Below, piece by piece: positions 38,242 through 42,323 of a stretch of DNA of 42,323 bases. Positions within the stretch are counted from its first letter, which is position 1. Each line of letters starts with the position of its first letter. The notes under the pieces are model-generated. The model had not been told where the DNA came from. It saw only the letters and a program-made list of their open reading frames with translations, and searched no databases. Location: the IMG/VR virus record IMGVR_UViG_3300029448_000103, positions 1-42,323 of that record, one strand, 5' to 3'. Origin of the DNA: a virus. The position numbers were made by a program, and so were the translations under genes.

Positions 38242-40142
38242 TAGCGCATACCATCGGGTTTAACATCTAAACGCATTGCGCCTACCCTAAAACTCATACC
38301 TGTTTTTGTTGTATCGTCGTCGTTAGACTGTATCCGTAAAACAGCTTGTCGTCCTCTTACTCGAGTATCTATTTTAGTTGTATTAGAAGTGCAAGAACTC
38401 GTTGTTGCTGTTGTTAAATCTTCCCCAGGATAATTTCGTTTTTTCAAAACAACCTCTGCGGTTTGTCCTCCTGTTCCTGTTGAGCCAGAACCTGTAAATT
38501 TAATATCTGGAATTATTTTACTAATAAATTGAAATTGTTCTCCTGCAGGATCAATATCAAAATCACTAGACTCAATAAATACGTCAGTCATTGCAGAGCC
38601 GTCGGCATCGTTTCCTGTTTCATGATCGTATAAGTAACCAACATCGGAACTAGAATGAGTTGCTTTTGGCACTGGAAAAATACCTTCATCTAACCAACAG
38701 GTTCTTGTAAGGTTTCCTATAACCCATGTTCCTTCTTCATAATTATAAACAACATAGCGGTCTAATACCGTACTATTTCCTGAACAATAAAACCAACCGA
38801 CCTCGTCAAAAGCCTTATTTAAAAAACCAAAAATTTGATAATTTTGTGTTTGATTTAAATCACTAAACACATAAGCGTCTACACTACAAGGAAGCTGTTG
38901 GATGTTTCCGCCGTAAGAATAAAAACCTTTTTTATCCATCCAAAACACTCCTTTGGGAGTATTAATCATTGCCTTTGGTCCAACTAACCCAACACCTTCA
39001 TTAACTAAATTAACACTAAAAGTAAACGGTTGACCTACAAAACTCATGGCATATAGAGAAGTATCGGTCCAAATTAATGTTTCTTGTCTAGCTCGAACAG
39101 CCCCAACAATAGCTGAACCCGCTGAAAGTCTAAAAGAACCTGCAGTATTTGTTGCTTTGGGCTCCCATTCGGTAATGTTTTCTTGGTCTGACCAAGCGAT
39201 AAACATAGGATCAATCGTTCCTGTTCTTGCTGTTCCTCCATCGTTTAAAGGATCTGCACCAAAACAAATAACATGTCGGTCAATATCACTTACTAATACT
39301 TGAAGTGCTTTTGTAGGTGCTAAATTAGCCCCTGATAAGTCACTTAAAGCTACGGCTCTGTCTGTCCCTAATGTTTTCGCACTAGTGTCCCAATAATAAA
39401 TGCCCCCCATTCTAGGGTTAATAACTAAATCTTCACCAAAATTATCATGAGACCAAAGTCTTAGCTGATTTGTAAGTCCTAATGTTCCTGCACTACCAAA
39501 AGTACCAGACCCCCATGTTCCTATTCCCCACCCTGTAGAAGGGACATAAACATCTAGTCCTACGCTAATTTGATATGCGCCAACCACACTTGACCCACCG
39601 TTTCCTGAATCACTTGCGTTTGCTGTAACGGTTGCGCCATCAGTGTCTTTCGCTTCAACGGTATAACTATTCGCGTTTACAATCGTTGCTATTTGATATT
39701 CTTGGTTTAGAACACTGGCAGTAATCAACCCGCCTAAAGTAGCGGCACCACTAAAAGTAACGAAATCATTTTGTACTGCGCCGTGAGCTGTGTCTGCTAC
39801 AGTAATAGTCGCATCACCATTAGTGGCTGAGAAGGTCACATCACCAGCAGACGTTGTAGATCGTATTGGTGTTATATCATAAAATCCAGCGCCTTCTAAT
39901 ATGTAATATTTCCAAGTTGCGCCTAATCCAATAAATTTAGTCCCTGCTAAACTAACCCAAGCGTGAAGTGCTCTGCCCGTTGATTTAAAACTAGAAGTAG
40001 TGCTTTTTTGCCACCCACCAATTTTTTCAGGTAAACCTTTACGAAAACGAACAAGGTTAGAATTAAACCAACCTCCCTCATTAGAATAGTCCGTGCCTTC
40101 TCTATTGATTCCTGGTCTGAAAATAATTTTTTGTAAAGCCAA
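38241..40142 (-). CDS. Phage stabilisation-protein-like (P22 gp10-type) tail accessory
   Basis: 633 residues starting at a TTG at 40142 with a strong AAAGGAGAAAA; no ATG lies close. The opening ALQKIIFRPGINREGTDYSN, then GGWFNSNLVRFRKGLPEKIGGWQ is a pattern I recognise in podovirus tail proteins of the P22 gp10 (stabilisation) kind, where the repeated beta structures form a needle or hub below the portal. It contains long beta-rich stretches and Gly-rich turns. The role (closing the neck and stopping DNA leakage) is by analogy. Confidence 0.78.
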   Translation of the reverse strand: MALQKIIFRPGINREGTDYSNEGGWFNSNLVRFRKGLPEKIGGWQKSTTSSFKSTGRALHAWVSLAGTKFIGLGATWKYYILEGAGFYDITPIRSTTSAGDVTFSATNGDATITVADTAHGAVQNDFVTFSGAATLGGLITASVLNQEYQIATIVNANSYTVEAKDTDGATVTANASDSGNGGSSVVGAYQISVGLDVYVPSTGWGIGTWGSGTFGSAGTLGLTNQLRLWSHDNFGEDLVINPRMGGIYYWDTSAKTLGTDRAVALSDLSGANLAPTKALQVLVSDIDRHVICFGADPLNDGGTARTGTIDPMFIAWSDQENITEWEPKATNTAGSFRLSAGSAIVGAVRARQETLIWTDTSLYAMSFVGQPFTFSVNLVNEGVGLVGPKAMINTPKGVFWMDKKGFYSYGGNIQQLPCSVDAYVFSDLNQTQNYQIFGFLNKAFDEVGWFYCSGNSTVLDRYVVYNYEEGTWVIGNLTRTCWLDEGIFPVPKATHSSSDVGYLYDHETGNDADGSAMTDVFIESSDFDIDPAGEQFQFISKIIPDIKFTGSGSTGTGGQTAEVVLKKRNYPGEDLTTATTSSCTSNTTKIDTRVRGRQAVLRIQSNDDDTTKTGMSFRVGAMRLDVKPDGMR

Positions 40143-40158
40143 TTATTTTCTCCTTTAA

Positions 40159-40326
40159 TTATCCAAAAATTATTCCAGCCATACCAACGACCAAAGTAAT
40201 CAGTGTAGCCACTATAAAATGTTCGAGTCGTTTAACTCTATTAATAACTTCAAGCCAACGCTCTGCACAGACCGCCTCATGGCTTTCTATTTTATTATTA
40301 ACACTAGCTACAGTCATTTTGCTCAT
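40159..40326 (-). CDS. Small tail-anchored membrane protein
   Basis: 55 residues from ATG 40326 (MSKMTVASVN), with GGAGGCAGC upstream; an upstream frame start would overlap the preceding gene. An amphipathic helix (10-35) with a Cys at 20 is followed by a membrane helix at the C-terminus (36-54: HFIVATLITLVVGMAGIIF). Such MSKMTV...HEAVCAERW proteins recur in marine phages, with unknown role. Possible lysis accessory. Confidence 0.68.
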   Translation of the reverse strand: MSKMTVASVNNKIESHEAVCAERWLEVINRVKRLEHFIVATLITLVVGMAGIIFG

Positions 40327-41045
40327 GCTGCCTCCACTTCCCAACAATTAAGGTTGGAAGCCACTGTTCGTCTTTCGCCTTCGCCTTTAAATGGGTAAAC
40401 CATGTGAGACAACCAAGATGGAAATAAATACAGCTTTCCAACTTCGGGCTGTACTTCAAAACTTTGTGGCGGTCTTAATCGTTCTACATTCATAATTTCG
40501 TTTCTGCCGTAGTTAAAAGCTAAATACCCATCACATACACCAGACGATTCATACTTGTTGTATAAAGGACTGCCCGCAGCAGGTTGATCCAATATTTGTT
40601 GTGGTACTTTTGTCCAAGCAGTTGTGCTAATTCCCATAATCGTTTTAGTGCCATGATCGTGTATTGGGTTGTAATCGCCAGCATAACTGTGTACCGACCA
40701 CGTTTCGTCTACGGCTACTTGCCGATTCTTTTTAAGGTTACTGCCTGTGCTTTTCATAAAATGATTGATGTACTCAGCCCCTAGACTGGTTACAAACTTA
40801 GAATACTGCTTAACCATTTCGTGTTCTGGGTCCATATTCAGTTGCTCACCATGAGCAATTTGACCCACCAATGAATTGGCTAAAGATTCTTTGTCGTCTT
40901 GTTTTCTTAAATCGTCTAAGTATGAATTTAAGTCCTCGACCATTCCATCGGGCATCCGAGTCTCCAATACGAAAACAGAAGGCATTGTCCAGATATTAAC
41001 ATTAATATCCGATTCCTCTAAAGGCACTGCCTCTTTGTCAGCCAT
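40323..41045 (-). CDS. 2-oxoglutarate/Fe(II) oxygenase-like protein
   Basis: 240 residues. NPIHDHG (127-132 region, H129 and H131), a FPSWLSHMVYPF segment with the distal H214, and ERRTVASNL (224-232) with R226 show the double-stranded beta-helix oxygenase pattern of the 2OG-FeII_Oxy_5-like family common in marine phages and bacteria. Substrate unknown; it may hydroxylate a protein or sugar on the virion, or small molecules. It lies between fibre-end and stabilisation genes, not in the replication block, so its target is probably not DNA. Overlaps the next gene by four bases. Confidence 0.82.
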   Translation of the reverse strand: MADKEAVPLEESDINVNIWTMPSVFVLETRMPDGMVEDLNSYLDDLRKQDDKESLANSLVGQIAHGEQLNMDPEHEMVKQYSKFVTSLGAEYINHFMKSTGSNLKKNRQVAVDETWSVHSYAGDYNPIHDHGTKTIMGISTTAWTKVPQQILDQPAAGSPLYNKYESSGVCDGYLAFNYGRNEIMNVERLRPPQSFEVQPEVGKLYLFPSWLSHMVYPFKGEGERRTVASNLNCWEVEAA

Positions 41046-41047
41046 GC

Positions 41048-41368
41048 TTAACTAGAAGGTACTGTAAACGCTTGGTCTGGTACAGGATCAACCACAGGAC
41101 TTGTAATCACTGACTCTACTTGACTTGCAAATATTGTATCCCAATGTGATACAGGACACATTGCGGTCAATGCTGCCAAATTAAACGAACCTTTTGCTGC
41201 TTTGGTAAAATCACCATCGGCTGCGACTGCTTGGTGATAAAATACAGACTTGTAATACGTTGCATCGCCTTCGCTGTCGTTTTCGTAAGTCATTTCTAAA
41301 TCCCATTTTTCAGCCTTGCTTGACTTCACATGGGGAATAGATTTCGTTAGTGTTTTTGTTACTGCCAT
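41048..41368 (-). CDS. Small conserved virion-region protein, 106 residues
   Basis: MAVTKTLTKSIPHVKSSKAE starts at ATG 41368 (GAGGAATAAAAA upstream). WDLEMTYENDSEGDATYYKS looks like a beta-rich repeat of a virion decoration or fibre-associated protein. I recall it as a common hypothetical of uncultured marine phages. No motif for an enzyme. Confidence 0.7.
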   Translation of the reverse strand: MAVTKTLTKSIPHVKSSKAEKWDLEMTYENDSEGDATYYKSVFYHQAVAADGDFTKAAKGSFNLAALTAMCPVSHWDTIFASQVESVITSPVVDPVPDQAFTVPSS

Positions 41369-41381
41369 TTTTTATTCCTCG

Positions 41382-42323
41382 TTATTTGTCACACTTCTCA
41401 TGTGATTTAGATTTTAATTCCTCAACTTGTGCTGAGAGTTCTTGGATTGCTTTTACTAGCATTGTTATTAGACCGCCTTTTGAAATCATTTGTGTTTTAT
41501 CAGTTCCACATTTCCAAATATTCTGACCATCTTTAACATCATCGTACTTGTCTATAACTGCTTTAACTTCTTGTGCAATAAACCCATGATGCTGTGTTCC
41601 ATACTTAAAGCCGACACTTGGTTCGTTTGAACCTTTTTTGTACTGTCGCATATCCGTTGGAACATCTTTCTTTTTCTTCCATTGATATGTAACTGGTCTA
41701 AGTTCATTAATAAAAGCAAGACCAACAGTTGACTCTTGCACATTTTCTTTCAATCTTTCATCCGAAGCTGCTGCCCATGATTCATCTGAACCATCTAATG
41801 TTAGTGAAGCAGTATTTCCATTATAACCAATAGTACAAGTAGCATCGTCTGTTCCTGTAATTGCTGAACCAAGAACTACCTGACCTCCTGCATTAGTCTT
41901 ACTAACATCTGAAGTCGATCCTACAACTACATTACCATTCGCACCAGAAACCTGTGTGTCTCCTGCTCTTTTACCAATAAAAGTATTGTCGGTGCTGGTA
42001 GTTACTGCATCTCCTGCTTCATATCCAACAAAAGTGTTACCATCGCCAGTTGTAACTGCTTTTCCAGAAAAAGTACCTACTGCGGTGTTTGCTGCTGAAA
42101 TACAAGCAGTCAATGAATCATATCCTATAGCAGTACATGCGTTAGTAGTGGTATTTGCATCTAGTGCCATAGCACCTACTGCTACATTCTGCGTTCCAGT
42201 TGTATTTTTTGTACCTGCTTTATTTCCAATAAATGTGTTGTATTCTGCGGTGGTGTTGTCGTTTCCTGCTTCGTGTCCAACGAATACATTTTCAGCACCT
42301 GTGCAAGCAGCACCTGCGCCTTT
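41382..42323 (-). CDS. Tail fibre/spike with S74 chaperone domain, C-terminal part, cut by window edge
   Basis: The frame is open to the right edge, so only the last 313 residues are seen. The visible N-terminal part is a chain of YadA-like head repeats (NTTGTQNVAVG, NTFIGNKAG, NTFVGYEAG), which make a trimeric beta roll. The C-terminal part carries the intramolecular chaperone of the peptidase S74 family: SDERLKENV (about 41748-41765), with the self-cleavage Ser and the Lys two residues past Arg, then HHGFIAQEV and a coiled coil (VKAIQELSAQVEELKSK). Such fibres trimerise with their chaperone, which then cuts itself off. The receptor-binding part lies upstream. Confidence 0.9.
   Translation of the reverse strand, partial: KGAGAACTGAENVFVGHEAGNDNTTAEYNTFIGNKAGTKNTTGTQNVAVGAMALDANTTTNACTAIGYDSLTACISAANTAVGTFSGKAVTTGDGNTFVGYEAGDAVTTSTDNTFIGKRAGDTQVSGANGNVVVGSTSDVSKTNAGGQVVLGSAITGTDDATCTIGYNGNTASLTLDGSDESWAAASDERLKENVQESTVGLAFINELRPVTYQWKKKKDVPTDMRQYKKGSNEPSVGFKYGTQHHGFIAQEVKAVIDKYDDVKDGQNIWKCGTDKTQMISKGGLITMLVKAIQELSAQVEELKSKSHEKCDK

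Overview
The window is an AT-rich piece of a tailed marine bacteriophage genome (class Caudoviricetes). The case rests on tightly packed, overlapping genes of a phage replication set (family A DNA polymerase, AEP-type primase, SNF2 and UvrD-like helicases, dUTPase, thymidylate synthase homologue) beside a virion module (S74-chaperone fibre, P22 gp10-like stabilisation protein, large internal-virion candidates, holin-like membrane protein). Many proteins look like those of uncultured ocean podoviruses of pelagic alphaproteobacteria. The host is an inference. No integrase, terminase, portal or major capsid gene is visible; the missing head genes probably lie beyond the right edge.

Layout: almost everything is read leftwards (- strand). 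Positions 42323-22598 form one virion block: fibre end, small proteins, an Fe(II)/2OG oxygenase, stabilisation protein, Lys/Arg-rich DNA-binding proteins, SNase-like nuclease, holin candidate, two secreted low-complexity proteins, a cupin, and five large Gly/Met/Pro/Gln-rich virion candidates. The only rightward gene is the SNF2 helicase (21163-22605). It is divergent from the replication operon across a 385-bp AT-rich region with repeats, which could be a control region or origin. Positions 20777-15320 hold the replication core (ssDNA-binding candidate, primase, AlkB-like dioxygenase, zinc ribbon, UvrD-like helicase). Positions 15253-8925 hold a nucleotide and DNA-modification block: a thymidylate synthase/hydroxymethylase homologue, a protein of the 5-hmdU kinase helical domain / alpha-GPT pyrophosphorylase type, a methyltransferase, PolA and a sigma-like HTH protein. 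Positions 8878-1 hold about 25 small accessory genes, dUTPase, a DUF932 protein and a PD-(D/E)XK nuclease.

Three things stand out. (1) A 411-bp gene-free stretch (4953-5363) folds by eye into several domains with long-range helices, two multi-branch junctions and a possible pseudoknot; it looks like a large structured phage RNA. (2) Nine leftward promoters and one rightward promoter share a strongly conserved ACTGCTTTAYTTTCG-like element, usually 17 bp from a -10 box. All lie in the replication half and none was found in the virion half. (3) The gene set at 11448-14765 suggests enzymatic modification of thymine or uracil bases in the phage DNA.

All functions come from reading the sequence and recalling family motifs; no search was run.
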